60,432 nt of DNA from Candidatus Contendibacter sp. (GTDB lineage: Bacteria; Pseudomonadota; Gammaproteobacteria; Competibacterales; Competibacteraceae), in NCBI GenBank assembly GCA_029624765.1, contig JARSSO010000042.1:1-60432 (forward strand), given 5' to 3'. Of this stretch, positions 1 through 8,689 are shown one piece after another. Position numbers and translations under genes: made by a program. The first letter of the stretch is position 1, and the number at the start of each line of letters is the position of its first letter. The notes under the pieces are model-generated. The model ran no database searches. It saw only the letters and a program-made list of their open reading frames with translations, and was not told the origin of the DNA.

Positions 1-30
1 ATCCTAGATAATATTTCGTCTACATTATAG

Positions 31-189
31 ACACATGAACGTCAACACGGCCTAGCCCGGGAACTGGTTGCTGAACTGCCCCCGGAAGAGCGGCTGCGCG
101 GCCTGCCCCCGGAAGAGCGGCTGCGCGGGCTTTCGGAAGCGGAGTTGCAGCAGCTTCAACAATGGCTGCAAGGGAAACTAAAGCATTGA
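31..189 (+). pseudogene. C-terminal remnant of an Rpn/DUF4351-like protein
   Basis: An open frame runs to a TGA at 187-189 but has no usable start codon, and an in-frame TAG stands at 28-30. It encodes a leucine/glutamate/arginine-rich tail with two copies of LPPEERLRG, followed by a short helix ending QGKLKH. Such LPPEERL repeats are familiar at the C-termini of Rpn-family (PD-(D/E)XK transposase-like) proteins; that assignment is from memory of the family and is weak. The body of the gene is not in the preceding 30 bases, which are AT-rich. I read it as a decayed or truncated end rather than an active gene. Confidence 0.35.
76..129 (+). repeat. Two tandem copies of a 27-bp coding repeat
   Basis: Bases 76-102 and 103-129 are identical or nearly identical 27-mers, each coding LPPEERLRG. 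A third, diverged start follows at 130. The unit is a multiple of three, so copy-number change would keep frame. Confidence 0.8.
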
Positions 190-193
190 GAGG

Positions 194-772
194 CTAATGG
201 GATGGCCCGCGCCGCGCCAGCCGATAAGCCACCGCCCCCGCGGCTTTTTCCCGCTGGATCGTCCACGGGGCAGGCAGCGATGGCGCGGATTGATCTCTTG
301 GCGCTTCCAGGTAAATCCACGCCGGATCTGCCAACCAGCCGTTTTGTTCCAGCATCGCGCAGACGGGTTCCAGTAATCCCTGTCCAAAGGGTGGATCGAG
401 GAATACGATCTCGAACGGCGTCGCTGGCTGGCGCAGCCAGGCCAGCGCATCAACCGCTTCAACCCGCGCGTTTTCGGCCTTCAGCCGCGCCAGATTGTCG
501 CGCAGGGCGCGGACTGCCCACGGCTGGCGTTCGACGAACACCACTTCCGCCGCTCCCCGCGACAGCGCCTCGATGCCGAGCGCGCCGCTGCCGGCGAACA
601 GGTCCAGGCAACGGGCGCCGGGCAAGACCGGCGCCAGCCAGTTGAACAGAGTTTCCCGTACTCGATCCGGCGTGGGGCGCAGCCCCGGCAGGTTCGGAAA
701 TTCCAGTCGCCGGCCACGCCACTGGCCGGCGATGACGCGCACTCGATTGACGTGGCCGCCGCGCCGGTTCAT
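194..772 (-). CDS. rsmD: 16S rRNA (guanine(966)-N(2))-methyltransferase RsmD
   Basis: RsmD methylates N2 of G966 in 16S rRNA during 30S assembly, using S-adenosylmethionine. The 192-residue product matches the usual family length. The N-terminal RVIAGQWRGR and the LRPTPDRVRETLFNWL stretch are hallmarks of RsmD. The SAM-binding motif LDLFAGSG is near residues 56-63 and the catalytic DPPF is at 126-129. The gene is the last of a minus-strand group behind two M16 peptidase genes. Its start overlaps the stop of the preceding peptidase gene by four bases (ATGA at 769-772), which implies translational coupling. The M16-M16-rsmD order is common in gammaproteobacteria. Confidence 0.95.
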   Translation of the reverse strand: MNRRGGHVNRVRVIAGQWRGRRLEFPNLPGLRPTPDRVRETLFNWLAPVLPGARCLDLFAGSGALGIEALSRGAAEVVFVERQPWAVRALRDNLARLKAENARVEAVDALAWLRQPATPFEIVFLDPPFGQGLLEPVCAMLEQNGWLADPAWIYLEAPRDQSAPSLPAPWTIQREKAAGAVAYRLARRGPSH

Positions 773-2112
773 GAACCGGCGGCGGGTTTGGAGGTAGTCT
801 GGCCACCGCCGACGATCACGGTGATCAGCCGGTCGGGCTGAACGTGGCGCTGCCAGGCGGCCTTGACCTGTTCCAGGCTGATGCCGTTGATCGTGCCAAT
901 GTAGTTTTGCAGGTAATCCAGCGGCAGCCCATAAAAGGCCATCACTCCCAGGGCGCTGACCAGTTTGCCGTTGCCGGCCAGATCGAGGGCAAAGCCGCCG
1001 GTAATGTTCTGGCGGGCTTCCTCCAGCGTTTGAGCGGCGGGGCCGTTGGCGGTGAATTCGCGCAAGGTCGCCTGGGCGACCTGCAGGGCGGTGTCCACCT
1101 GATCGTTGCGGGTTTGCAGATTAAGCAGGAACGGACCCGCCTGGCGCATCGGGGAAAATCCACTATAGGCGCCGTAGGCCAACCCACGCTTCTCGCGGAT
1201 TTCCTGGGACAGTTGCGACACCAGCCCGTTGCCGCCCAGCACATGGTTGCCCAAATAGAGCGCGTAATAGTCGGGATCGGCGCGGCTGACCCCGACCTGC
1301 CCCATCAGGATATGGCTCTGGCTGGACGGATGGGGAATGCGGATCGTCTGGCTGGTCGCAAGCGGCGCGACCGGGGGCGTCGGCGGAATCGGCTCGCCCT
1401 GAGGCAAGCCGCCGACCAACGCATTGGCCAGTTGTTCGGCGGCCGGCCGGTCCAAATCGCCGACGAGGGCGACGACAGCATTCGCGGCGGTATAGTGCTG
1501 GCGATGGAATTCCCGAATCTCCGCGCCAGTGATGGCGTTCAGGCTGGCCGACGTCCCTTCGGGCGGCGAGCCGTAGGGATGGTTACCGTACAGGGCCTTG
1601 TAAAAGGCGTCCTGGGCGATGGCACCGGGCGACTGGGCGCGTTCCCGCAGCGCCGTCAGCATTTGCTGGCGCACCCGCTCCACGGCGTCCGGGGCGAAGG
1701 TCGGCTCCTTCAGCAGCCGGGCGACGGTTTCCACCGCCGGTTGCAGATAACGCGGATCGACCAGGCTGCGCAGCGCGATCGTGGCCGAGTCACGCCGCGA
1801 ACTGGCGCTGAATCGGGCGCCGACCCGGTCTAGCCGGTCGGCGATGACGTCCGCCGACCACTCGCCAGCGCCTTCCTCCAGCAGGGCATTGGTCAGCTTC
1901 GCCAGCCCCGGCCGCGCGCCGTCGCGCGCCGAACCGGCGTTGAACAGGATTTGCGCGTCCACCATCGGCAGTTCCCGCGCTGGAATGAAATAGACCGGTA
2001 CGCCGTTGGCGGTACGCCAGTGCTGGATTTCGGGCACGGCGGCGGCCAGGCTGGAGGCCAGCAAAAAGGCGATGGCCAGAAGGCCGGACAGCGACGATTT
2101 TAACGAGGGCAT
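769..2112 (-). CDS. M16 family peptidase-like protein, non-catalytic subunit
   Basis: The 447-residue protein begins with a hydrophobic signal peptide (about residues 1-25, ending near SLAAAVPE), so it should be exported to the periplasm. It has the M16 N-domain and the M16 C-domain pair, with SGFSPMRQAGPFLL and ENITGGFAL-like stretches typical of the family. The zinc-binding HxxEH is absent: the equivalent site reads LTNALLEEG. Such members usually form a heterodimer with an active M16 partner, and the gene just upstream encodes one with HLLEH. The start at 2112 is supported by the signal peptide; the Shine-Dalgarno is weak (AAGGA about 11 bases upstream). Confidence 0.88.
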   Translation of the reverse strand: MPSLKSSLSGLLAIAFLLASSLAAAVPEIQHWRTANGVPVYFIPARELPMVDAQILFNAGSARDGARPGLAKLTNALLEEGAGEWSADVIADRLDRVGARFSASSRRDSATIALRSLVDPRYLQPAVETVARLLKEPTFAPDAVERVRQQMLTALRERAQSPGAIAQDAFYKALYGNHPYGSPPEGTSASLNAITGAEIREFHRQHYTAANAVVALVGDLDRPAAEQLANALVGGLPQGEPIPPTPPVAPLATSQTIRIPHPSSQSHILMGQVGVSRADPDYYALYLGNHVLGGNGLVSQLSQEIREKRGLAYGAYSGFSPMRQAGPFLLNLQTRNDQVDTALQVAQATLREFTANGPAAQTLEEARQNITGGFALDLAGNGKLVSALGVMAFYGLPLDYLQNYIGTINGISLEQVKAAWQRHVQPDRLITVIVGGGQTTSKPAAGS

Positions 2113-2132
2113 GGCGGGGAAATCCTTGAGCT

Positions 2133-2171
2133 TCCCTCTCCCCTGGTGGGAGCGGGGCTGGGGGTGAGGGA
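2133..2171. repeat. GC-rich palindromic repeat, intergenic copy
   Basis: This copy lies in the gap between the two M16 genes. It consists of a CCCTCTCCC-type left arm, a GGTGGGAGCGGGG-like right arm and a GGGGGTGAGGG tail, the same pattern as the copies near 43.2, 46.1, 56.8, 59.9 and 60.4 kb. It may also fold as an intercistronic hairpin. Confidence 0.75.
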
Positions 2172-2175
2172 GGAT

Positions 2176-3552
2176 TCAGCGAATCGCATGATCCATTCCA
2201 GCGGCGGGCGTGCTCGGCCGGCGCCCATCCAGCGGCAGCGGCTCCAGGGTCGCCACGGTCAGCCGGTCGTCGGTCAGATATTTGCGGGCAACCGCGCGCA
2301 CCTGCTCCGGGGTGACCGCCTGAATCCGCTGGACGTAGTCGTCGAGCCGGTTCCAGCCCAGGCCAACCGTTTCCAGCGTCCCCAGCCGCATCGCCTGATA
2401 GAACAGCGAATCCTGCTGGTACACATCGGTGGCGGCGACTTGCGCGACGACCCGCGCCAGTTCCTCGGGACCGATCAATTCCTCGCGCAGTTTAGCGACT
2501 TCAGCCCGCAGCGCCTGCTCCAGCTCGGCGTTGCCACGACCCGGCGCCGGATTGCCGGCCAGCACGAACAGCTCTTCCAGGCGCGAGATCGGACTGTAGC
2601 TCGTGCCGGCGGCAGCGGCGACCTGCGAGCCGCGAATCAGATGGCGACTGATGCGTCCGCTGTTGCCCCCGTCGAGAACGCCATCCAGCACGTCCAGGGC
2701 GTAAGGCTCCCAGTCCTCGGGCGCGGTCTTGAGGGTTGGCGCCTTGTAACCAAGCGCGACGTAAGGCACTTCCGCCGGAGTCTTGACCACGAGGCGCCGT
2801 TCACCCAGTTGAGGGATTTCCTGCTCCAGGCGAGGCGGGGTCAAATCGCTGGGCGGCAGCGGACCGAAGTGTTTTTCCGCCAACTCCCGAACCTTGACCG
2901 GGTCCACATCGCCGACCACCACCAGAGTCGCGTTGTTCGGTGCGTACCATCGTTGATACCAGCGATTCAAATCGTCCGGGCGGATGGATTGAATATCCTG
3001 CATCCAGCCGATAATCGGCTGACGGTAGGGGCTGGTGACGTAAGCCGCGGCGAGGAAACGTTCCTGGGTCAGCGCCTCGGGTTGATCGTCGGTGCGCAGC
3101 CGCCGTTCCTCGGCCACGACTTGCGCTTCCTTGGCGACTTCCTCGGGCTTGAGCAGCAGATGGCGCATCCGGTCGGCCTCGAGCCGGAAACTGAGTTCCA
3201 GCCGCTCTTTCTCCAAGGTTTGGAAATAGGCGGTGTAATCGCGGCTGGTGAAGGCGTTTTCATCCCCACCGTTGGCGGCGATTAGACGGGAAAACGCGCC
3301 GCCGGGCACGGTTGGCGTGCCCTTGAACATCATGTGCTCCAACAGATGGGAGATGCCGGTCAGGCCGCTGGGCTCGTAACTGGACCCGACCTTGTACCAG
3401 ACTTGCGAAACCGCCACCGGGGCGCGGCGATCCACGCGCACCAGCACCTTGAGGCCGTTGGCGAGGGTAAATTCGTGAACGGGGGCCGCCGCGAACGCCG
3501 TAAGGGCCAGCGTCAGCCCAAGGACGGCGACGACGATTCGAGAGCTTGACAT
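2176..3552 (-). CDS. M16 family zinc metallopeptidase, catalytic subunit
   Basis: This protein is predicted to be a secreted or periplasmic zinc endopeptidase of the insulinase/mitochondrial-processing-peptidase family. The inverted zinc motif HLLEH is at residues 69-73, followed by MMFKGT, and the third zinc ligand should be a Glu in the RLELSFRLEADRM helix. A signal peptide covers about residues 1-22 (ending TAFAAAPV). I chose the ATG at 3552 (458 residues) because GGAGACC lies about seven bases upstream and the signal peptide then starts properly; a longer frame to 3645 adds an unlikely Arg-rich leader. It is first in the group with the non-catalytic M16 gene and rsmD, with a 63-base gap holding a repeat. 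Confidence 0.93.
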   Translation of the reverse strand: MSSSRIVVAVLGLTLALTAFAAAPVHEFTLANGLKVLVRVDRRAPVAVSQVWYKVGSSYEPSGLTGISHLLEHMMFKGTPTVPGGAFSRLIAANGGDENAFTSRDYTAYFQTLEKERLELSFRLEADRMRHLLLKPEEVAKEAQVVAEERRLRTDDQPEALTQERFLAAAYVTSPYRQPIIGWMQDIQSIRPDDLNRWYQRWYAPNNATLVVVGDVDPVKVRELAEKHFGPLPPSDLTPPRLEQEIPQLGERRLVVKTPAEVPYVALGYKAPTLKTAPEDWEPYALDVLDGVLDGGNSGRISRHLIRGSQVAAAAGTSYSPISRLEELFVLAGNPAPGRGNAELEQALRAEVAKLREELIGPEELARVVAQVAATDVYQQDSLFYQAMRLGTLETVGLGWNRLDDYVQRIQAVTPEQVRAVARKYLTDDRLTVATLEPLPLDGRRPSTPAAGMDHAIR

Positions 3553-3743
3553 AAGGTCTCCAGATGAATTCGGTTCCAGGGATCGACTCGGTCGTTTGGC
3601 AACCGACCGGGAGAAGGGTTCAACCCAGCGCCGCAATGGCTTCAAGCAATGCAGCTATACGTTTATACTTGAAATAGGATAAATTTTTGACACCCTTTTG
3701 CCGACTGGCAACGCCATTGAATTACCCTGGAAGAAATCAATCC

Positions 3744-4565
3744 ATGTCGTCGCGCGGTGAAGTACTCGTGGCGATTGTCAAGGATCAGCGTGATTTCGAG
3801 ATCGCGCGGGAGCAATACTGGTATCGCATCCCCGTTGACAGCGCCCATAAATTCCTCAAAAACCGCTGGCCTCCGCAATGGCTGGCGTTTTATCAAACCA
3901 AAAAATTCGGGGGCGAGGCTTACGCTGTCAATTACTATGCGCCGGTGCTGGAGATACGGGAAGCGTGCCGCGAACAGCTTTTTCCGGACGAGCTTCCCAA
4001 TTCGAAGAGCGGCAAGCGTTATTATCAACTCCTGCTTCAGCCGCCGCGAAAACTACCCAAGCCCATTTTGAGCCGCCGGTGGCGACGGATTTTCTTTATC
4101 CCAACAACGACCGACAAGTTTTTCAACGCAATTGAAATCAATGACCTGTACGATGAAAGTCCCTTGGAGGATCGGCTCTGGGCCGAACTGAAGCGACAGC
4201 GGCTCTGGGCCGAACGGCAGGAAGACGTCAAAGTCAACAACCGAAACTATAAACTGGATTTCGCCATCCACTGTTGCAAGGGCAAAATTGACGTGGAAAC
4301 CGATGGCGATACGTATCACGCCAATCCCAAGAAAACGATTGCGGACAATTTGCGCAACAACGATCTTGCGTCCGTGGGTTGGCAGATCCTGCGTTTTTCC
4401 ACCCGGCACATTCAAGAGGAAATGCTCGAGTATTGTACTCCCATCATCGCCAGGACGGTCGAATACCTGGGTGGGCTGGATGAAGACAGATCCATACCGT
4501 ATGGAGTCAGCCCGAAAATCTGCCCGGCAAGGAGTCTTCACCCGGTTAATTCTCCCCTCGGGTAA
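3744..4565 (+). CDS. DUF559 / Vsr-like nuclease domain protein
   Basis: The 273-residue protein has two parts. Residues 1 to about 130 are of unknown function and rich in aromatic and basic residues. A C-terminal domain (about 135-245) has the layout of DUF559 proteins: LEDRLWAELK helix, then KLDFAIHC, then IDVETDGDTYH, ending in GWQILRFSTRHI. The D...E-x-D pattern fits a very-short-patch-repair/PD-(D/E)XK endonuclease fold. The ATG at 3744 has GGAAGAAA upstream; an earlier in-frame ATG at 3687 has no good ribosome site. The gene is divergent from the M16 group and convergent with sat-cysC. Cellular role unknown; DNA processing or defence is an inference from the fold. Confidence 0.72.
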   Translation: MSSRGEVLVAIVKDQRDFEIAREQYWYRIPVDSAHKFLKNRWPPQWLAFYQTKKFGGEAYAVNYYAPVLEIREACREQLFPDELPNSKSGKRYYQLLLQPPRKLPKPILSRRWRRIFFIPTTTDKFFNAIEINDLYDESPLEDRLWAELKRQRLWAERQEDVKVNNRNYKLDFAIHCCKGKIDVETDGDTYHANPKKTIADNLRNNDLASVGWQILRFSTRHIQEEMLEYCTPIIARTVEYLGGLDEDRSIPYGVSPKICPARSLHPVNSPLG

Positions 4566-4585
4566 AGCTGGAGGGCGTGCAACAA

Positions 4586-6307
4586 TCAGGGCCGGTCGCG
4601 AATGAAACCCAGGCTTTCCAGCTTCAGCAGGACGCGCTGGGCCGCTTCGCCGGGGCCGCAGTCGCGAGTATCGATCACCAGGTCGGGGTGCTCCGGCGCT
4701 TCGTAGGGGTCGCTGATCCCGGTGAATTCCTTAAGAAGGCCGACCCGCGCCTTGGCGTACAGACCCTTGCGGTCGCGCGCCTCGCAGGTCTCCAGTGGGG
4801 TGGCGACGTGGACCTCGATGAAACCGCCAAGCGGTGCGATCATCTCCCGCACTTGGCGGCGAGTGGCGGTGTAGGGCGCGATCGGCGCGCAAATGGCGAT
4901 GCCGCCGTTCTTGGTGATCTCGCTGGCGACGTAGCCGATGCGCAGAATGTTGAGGTTGCGATGTTCCCTGGAAAAACTCAGTTCGCTGGACAGATGCTTG
5001 CGAACGATATCGCCGTCCAGCAGGGTAACCGGACGCTCACCCAGCTCCAGCAGCTTGACCCTTAGCGCATTGGCGATGGTGGACTTGCCCGATCCCGACA
5101 GGCCGGTGAAGAACACGGTGAAGCCCTGCCGGTGGCGTGGTGGATGGATGCGGCGTAGTTCCGCCACCACCTCGGGGTAGGAAAACCAGTCCGGAATTTC
5201 CAGTCCTTCCCGCAAACGGCGACGAAATTCGGTGCCGGAAAGGTTCAGCACGGTTTCACCGGCTTGCACCTCGCTGGCGGGGAGGTACCCAGCGCGTTCC
5301 CGTACATAGACCATTTCCGGAAACGGCACGATCCGGATGTCCAGTTCGTCCTGATGGCGGAGCGCCAATTGTTGAGCGGCGTAAGGATCGTAAAACGTCC
5401 GGCCCCGTGGGTTCGAACCTGGCCCGGCATGGTCGCGCCCCACGATGAAATGGGTGCAGCCATGATTCTGCCGAATGATGGCGTGCCAGAGCGCCTCGCG
5501 CGGCCCGGCCATCCGCATGGCCAGGTTGAGCAGGCTGAGCATCGTGGTCCGCTCGGGATAAGTCCTTAACAAATGTTCGTAACAACGCACCCGCGCGTAG
5601 TGATCGACATCGCCCGGCTGGGTCGCGCCCACCGCCGGATGAATCAACAGACCGGCTTCGGTCCGCTGAACGGCGCGCAGCGTCAGTGCCTGATGGATGC
5701 GGTGCATCGGGTTGCGGGTCTGGAAGGCGACCACCCGCCGCCAGCCCAGCTTGACGAAACGGTCGCGCAGTTCGCGCGGCGAGTCGCGCCACTGCGGAAA
5801 ATCGTAATGGGTGGGTGGCTCGATGCCATGCAGCCGACCACCCACGTACACCGGTCCGGTCCGATGCCGCAGATGGAATACGCCGGGATGCGCGTCGTCG
5901 TCCGTGCCGAACACCTGGCGCGCTTCGCGGAGCGGATCGGGCCGCCAGATATCGCCGACCTCCAACACCGCCAGGAACACTCCTTCGGCGTCGCGCAACG
6001 CCACCCGACCGCCGCGCCCGATCTGGTCGGCGAACGCCTCCGATACGTCCAGGGTGATCGGGATCGGCCACAAGGTTCCGTCCCCCAGCCGCATCTCCGC
6101 GACCACCCGGTCGTAATCGGCCTGGTTCAGAAAACCATCCAGCGGCGAAAACCCGCCGTTCAGCAGCAACTCAAGGTCGCAAAGCTGGCGTGGGGTCAAG
6201 TCCCACGAGGGGTATTCCTGGGCTTGAGCCTTGAACGAAGTCACCTCGGCGGCGTCGAGGTACAGGTTCCTGAGGATGCCGCCATGGGCTTCGATCGGGT
6301 GAATCAT
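4586..6307 (-). CDS. Bifunctional sulfate adenylyltransferase / adenylylsulfate kinase
   Basis: This cytoplasmic fusion makes APS from sulfate and ATP and can phosphorylate APS to PAPS. Residues 1 to about 385 form ATP sulfurylase, with QTRNPMHRIH and HFIVGRDHAGPG carrying the active-site residues. About 395-573 form APS kinase, with the P-loop GLSGSGKST, LDGDIVRKHL and the CEARDRKGLYAKAR stretch. A length of 573 residues suits Sat-CysC fusions known from sulfur-oxidising and other bacteria. The ATG at 6307 is chosen because homology begins at MIHPIEAHGG; an upstream TTG at 6379 would add an unusual 24-residue leader. The AT-rich block 6355-6405 upstream probably holds the promoter. Pyrophosphate released here is a substrate for the membrane pyrophosphatase encoded at 8.7-10.7 kb. 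Confidence 0.93.
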   Translation of the reverse strand: MIHPIEAHGGILRNLYLDAAEVTSFKAQAQEYPSWDLTPRQLCDLELLLNGGFSPLDGFLNQADYDRVVAEMRLGDGTLWPIPITLDVSEAFADQIGRGGRVALRDAEGVFLAVLEVGDIWRPDPLREARQVFGTDDDAHPGVFHLRHRTGPVYVGGRLHGIEPPTHYDFPQWRDSPRELRDRFVKLGWRRVVAFQTRNPMHRIHQALTLRAVQRTEAGLLIHPAVGATQPGDVDHYARVRCYEHLLRTYPERTTMLSLLNLAMRMAGPREALWHAIIRQNHGCTHFIVGRDHAGPGSNPRGRTFYDPYAAQQLALRHQDELDIRIVPFPEMVYVRERAGYLPASEVQAGETVLNLSGTEFRRRLREGLEIPDWFSYPEVVAELRRIHPPRHRQGFTVFFTGLSGSGKSTIANALRVKLLELGERPVTLLDGDIVRKHLSSELSFSREHRNLNILRIGYVASEITKNGGIAICAPIAPYTATRRQVREMIAPLGGFIEVHVATPLETCEARDRKGLYAKARVGLLKEFTGISDPYEAPEHPDLVIDTRDCGPGEAAQRVLLKLESLGFIRDRP

Positions 6308-6441
6308 GAGGTCCGCTTCAACTTGAGATGCCAGGCTGGCGCTGGCTTTATATTTTCCAGTAAAAAAGAAACGGAACAAAAATAATTATTAGTTATAAAT
6401 ATAATCCAATGCACCCCTCCAAAACGGCGATGGAGCGAACT

Positions 6442-6493
6442 GCTCTCCCATCACCGAGTTGGGGAGAGCGAACGCGCCGCCCAAGGGCGGCGT
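6442..6493 (-). terminator. Two hairpins downstream of the glycine-zipper gene, possible terminator
   Basis: Read on the minus strand after the stop at 6527, there is a perfect inverted repeat at 6475-6492 (CGCCGCCC/GGGCGGCG) and a second at 6442-6469 (GCTCTCCC/GGGAGAGC). No long U-tract follows, so termination is possible but not shown. Confidence 0.3.
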
Positions 6494-6526
6494 CACCCGG
6501 AATTTTCGCGGACGGATTCGCAATCG

Positions 6527-6901
6527 TCAGTAGGGTTGGCCGCTATCGTAGGAAGGCGGCGCGCGGTAACGCGGGGACGGACCGTAATAGCGTGGCGGCG
6601 GAGGGGCATAACCGTCATCCTCGTCATACGAAGAATACGGCCGCTGGTCGTAGTAATATCCCTGCGACTGCCAATCCATGTCGTTGCCGATCGCGCCGCC
6701 GATGAGCGCGCCGGCCAGGGCTCCGGTCGCGGCGCCGCCGGTGGGATCGATGTCATGACCGATGGCGGCTCCCGCCATCGCGCCAAACAACGCGCCGCTG
6801 GTCGCGTAATAGTTGGGGGGAGCCCCAGGCGGAGGCGGAGCGCAGGCCGTACCCAAGCCCAGCGCCGCCGCCACGATGGCAATCTTGAATAGGGCGCGCA
6901 T
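6527..6901 (-). CDS. Glycine-zipper lipoprotein, small
   Basis: The 124-residue protein starts with a lipoprotein signal: basic MRALFK, a hydrophobic stretch, then LGLGTAC with Cys near residue 20 as the lipidation site. The segment at about 35-70 is a glycine zipper (GALFGAMAGAAIG and GALAGALIGGAIG), a fold that packs tightly in or on membranes, as in OmpA-associated or SlyB-like proteins. The C-terminal 45 residues are Tyr/Pro-rich and probably disordered. The ATG at 6901 has AAGGAG nine bases upstream. The gene stands alone between rnd and sat-cysC. An envelope-associated role is inferred from the features; no specific function is recognised. Confidence 0.8.
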   Translation of the reverse strand: MRALFKIAIVAAALGLGTACAPPPPGAPPNYYATSGALFGAMAGAAIGHDIDPTGGAATGALAGALIGGAIGNDMDWQSQGYYYDQRPYSSYDEDDGYAPPPPRYYGPSPRYRAPPSYDSGQPY

Positions 6902-7099
6902 CGCGAATTCTCCTTGGTCAATGCATCGAAGTAGCGAAACCGGGTAAAAAAAGTGGCGGCGGTCCCACGCAAAAAGCATCGGCGCCACCGCCTCAACGCC
7001 CACATACACCCACATTGGTCAAAACGCAATATCCCACCCTTCAGGTGAATGCCGCCTGAACACCCTTCTCCAAATTGAGATTCGACGGCGGCAATTCGG

Positions 7100-8212
7100 T
7101 CAGGCGTGGCCATCCTCGGCCAGGCGCGCTTGCAACTCCCGGCCGACCAGGGCCGCGCGCCAGCCCCGCCGCAGCGGCGAATCCATCCCCACCAGCAGGT
7201 TTTCCACATCCCACCGGTCGGCGCAGGCCAGGGGCGGAATGCCGTGCGCCGCCGCTCGAACCGCGATCAGCGCCAACCACTCGTCCACCTGGGTGGTTTG
7301 GCTTGGCGTCAGACGTGGTCTTATGGGTCGGACCGGCCACAGGTCCGGGGATTCGGCGCGCGCGGCGGCGATCCGTTCGAGCAGTTCAGCGCCGTGCCGT
7401 TGCAACGTGGCCGCCGGCAGGCCGCGAAGGCGTTGTAGCTGTTCCACGGTTTCGGGCATCCGCCGAGCCAGTTCGACCAGTGTGGCATCCTCTAGAATCC
7501 AGCGGCGCGGCCGGTCGCAAGCACTGGCCCGCTCCTCGCGCCAAGCCGCCAAGGCCCGCAGCACGGCTCTTTGCACCCCACTCAGGCGCCGATGCTCCCG
7601 GACCCGCCGCCAGGCTTCCGATGGCTGCACCCGATAACGATCGGGATAGCAAAGCGCCTCAAAGTCCTCAGCCAAGGCATCCAGCCACCCACGCTCCTCC
7701 AGGGCCGCGCGCTGCCGCCGGTACAGTTCCGGCAGATAACGCACGTCGTCGGCCGCGTAGCTCAGCCATTCCGGCGCCAGCGGCCGCTGACGCCAGTCGG
7801 CGCGGGTATGGGCCTTTGCCAGTTCCACGCCGAGCAGTTGTCGCGCCAGGGTCGCATAGCCGATTTGATGGCCCTGACCCAGCGCCAGCGCCGCCAGTTG
7901 GGTATCGAACACCGGCGCGGGCGCCGCGCCGCGCAAGTGAAAAAACAGCTCCAGGTCCTGCTGCGCGGCGTGCAGTACCTTGATAGTGGCGGGGTCTTGA
8001 AGAAGATCCAACAGGGGGTCCAGCGCGGGGAGCGCCAGGGGGTCGATGCAGGCGATCTGATCAGCGGTGGCGACCTGAATCAGACAGAGTTGCGGGTAGT
8101 AGGTGCGCTCGCGGATGAATTCGGTATCGAGCGCCAGCCAGGCCGCTCCACGCAGGCGGGTACAAAAATCGGTCAGCGCGGCCCGATCGACGATATGGAG
8201 CAAGTCGCTCAT
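7100..8212 (-). CDS. rnd: Ribonuclease D
   Basis: RNase D is a 3'-5' exoribonuclease that trims tRNA precursors. The 370-residue protein shows the DEDDy exonuclease motifs: [10 protein letters not shown] near residue 26-35, [10 protein letters not shown] near 83, and [13 protein letters not shown] near 165-177 with the catalytic Tyr. An HRDC domain follows from about 210 to 290 and a second helical domain completes the protein. The start at 8212 overlaps the moaC stop by four bases (ATGA), so I prefer it over a longer frame reaching 8461 that lies wholly in the moaC shadow. It is last in the hppA-moaC-rnd series. Confidence 0.93.
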   Translation of the reverse strand: MSDLLHIVDRAALTDFCTRLRGAAWLALDTEFIRERTYYPQLCLIQVATADQIACIDPLALPALDPLLDLLQDPATIKVLHAAQQDLELFFHLRGAAPAPVFDTQLAALALGQGHQIGYATLARQLLGVELAKAHTRADWRQRPLAPEWLSYAADDVRYLPELYRRQRAALEERGWLDALAEDFEALCYPDRYRVQPSEAWRRVREHRRLSGVQRAVLRALAAWREERASACDRPRRWILEDATLVELARRMPETVEQLQRLRGLPAATLQRHGAELLERIAAARAESPDLWPVRPIRPRLTPSQTTQVDEWLALIAVRAAAHGIPPLACADRWDVENLLVGMDSPLRRGWRAALVGRELQARLAEDGHA

Positions 8213-8685
8213 TCGCGCCGCCAAACTCCGGATCGGCCTCCGGTCTTTTCCAACAGGCGGATGTCGGTCATCGCCATGCCCCGATCCACCGCCTTGCACA
8301 TGTCGTAAACCGTCAACAGGGCGATCTGGACAGCGGTCAGGGCTTCCATTTCCACCCCGGTCCGCCCCTGCGTTTCCACGGTGGCTCGACAGCGAACGGC
8401 GTTGCGTTCCGGTTGCGGTTCCAAATCCACCGTGACCCGGGTGAGGGCCAGGGGATGACAAAGCGGGATGAGATCGGCGGTGCGCTTGGCGCCCATGATG
8501 CCGGCGACGCGGGCGACGCCGAGCACGTCGCCCTTGGCGTGCGCGCCAGCCACGATTCGATCCAGCGTAGCCGGCCGCATCTCAATCCAACCCTCGGCGA
8601 CGGCCGTCCGGCGAGTGACGTCCTTGTCGCCCACGTCCACCATGTGGGCCTCGCCAGCGGCGTTGAAATGGCTCAGTTCAGCCAC
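8209..8685 (-). CDS. moaC: Cyclic pyranopterin monophosphate synthase MoaC
   Basis: MoaC converts the MoaA product to cyclic pyranopterin monophosphate in molybdenum cofactor synthesis. The 158-residue length is standard. Diagnostic motifs are present: [13 protein letters not shown] near the N-terminus, the IPLCHPL active-site strand near residues 73-79, [10 protein letters not shown], and the catalytic MCKAVDRGM near 128. The gene starts four bases after the hppA stop and overlaps rnd by four bases, so all three are probably co-transcribed. No other moa gene is in the window. Confidence 0.96.
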   Translation of the reverse strand: MAELSHFNAAGEAHMVDVGDKDVTRRTAVAEGWIEMRPATLDRIVAGAHAKGDVLGVARVAGIMGAKRTADLIPLCHPLALTRVTVDLEPQPERNAVRCRATVETQGRTGVEMEALTAVQIALLTVYDMCKAVDRGMAMTDIRLLEKTGGRSGVWRRE

Positions 8686-8689
8686 GGTC

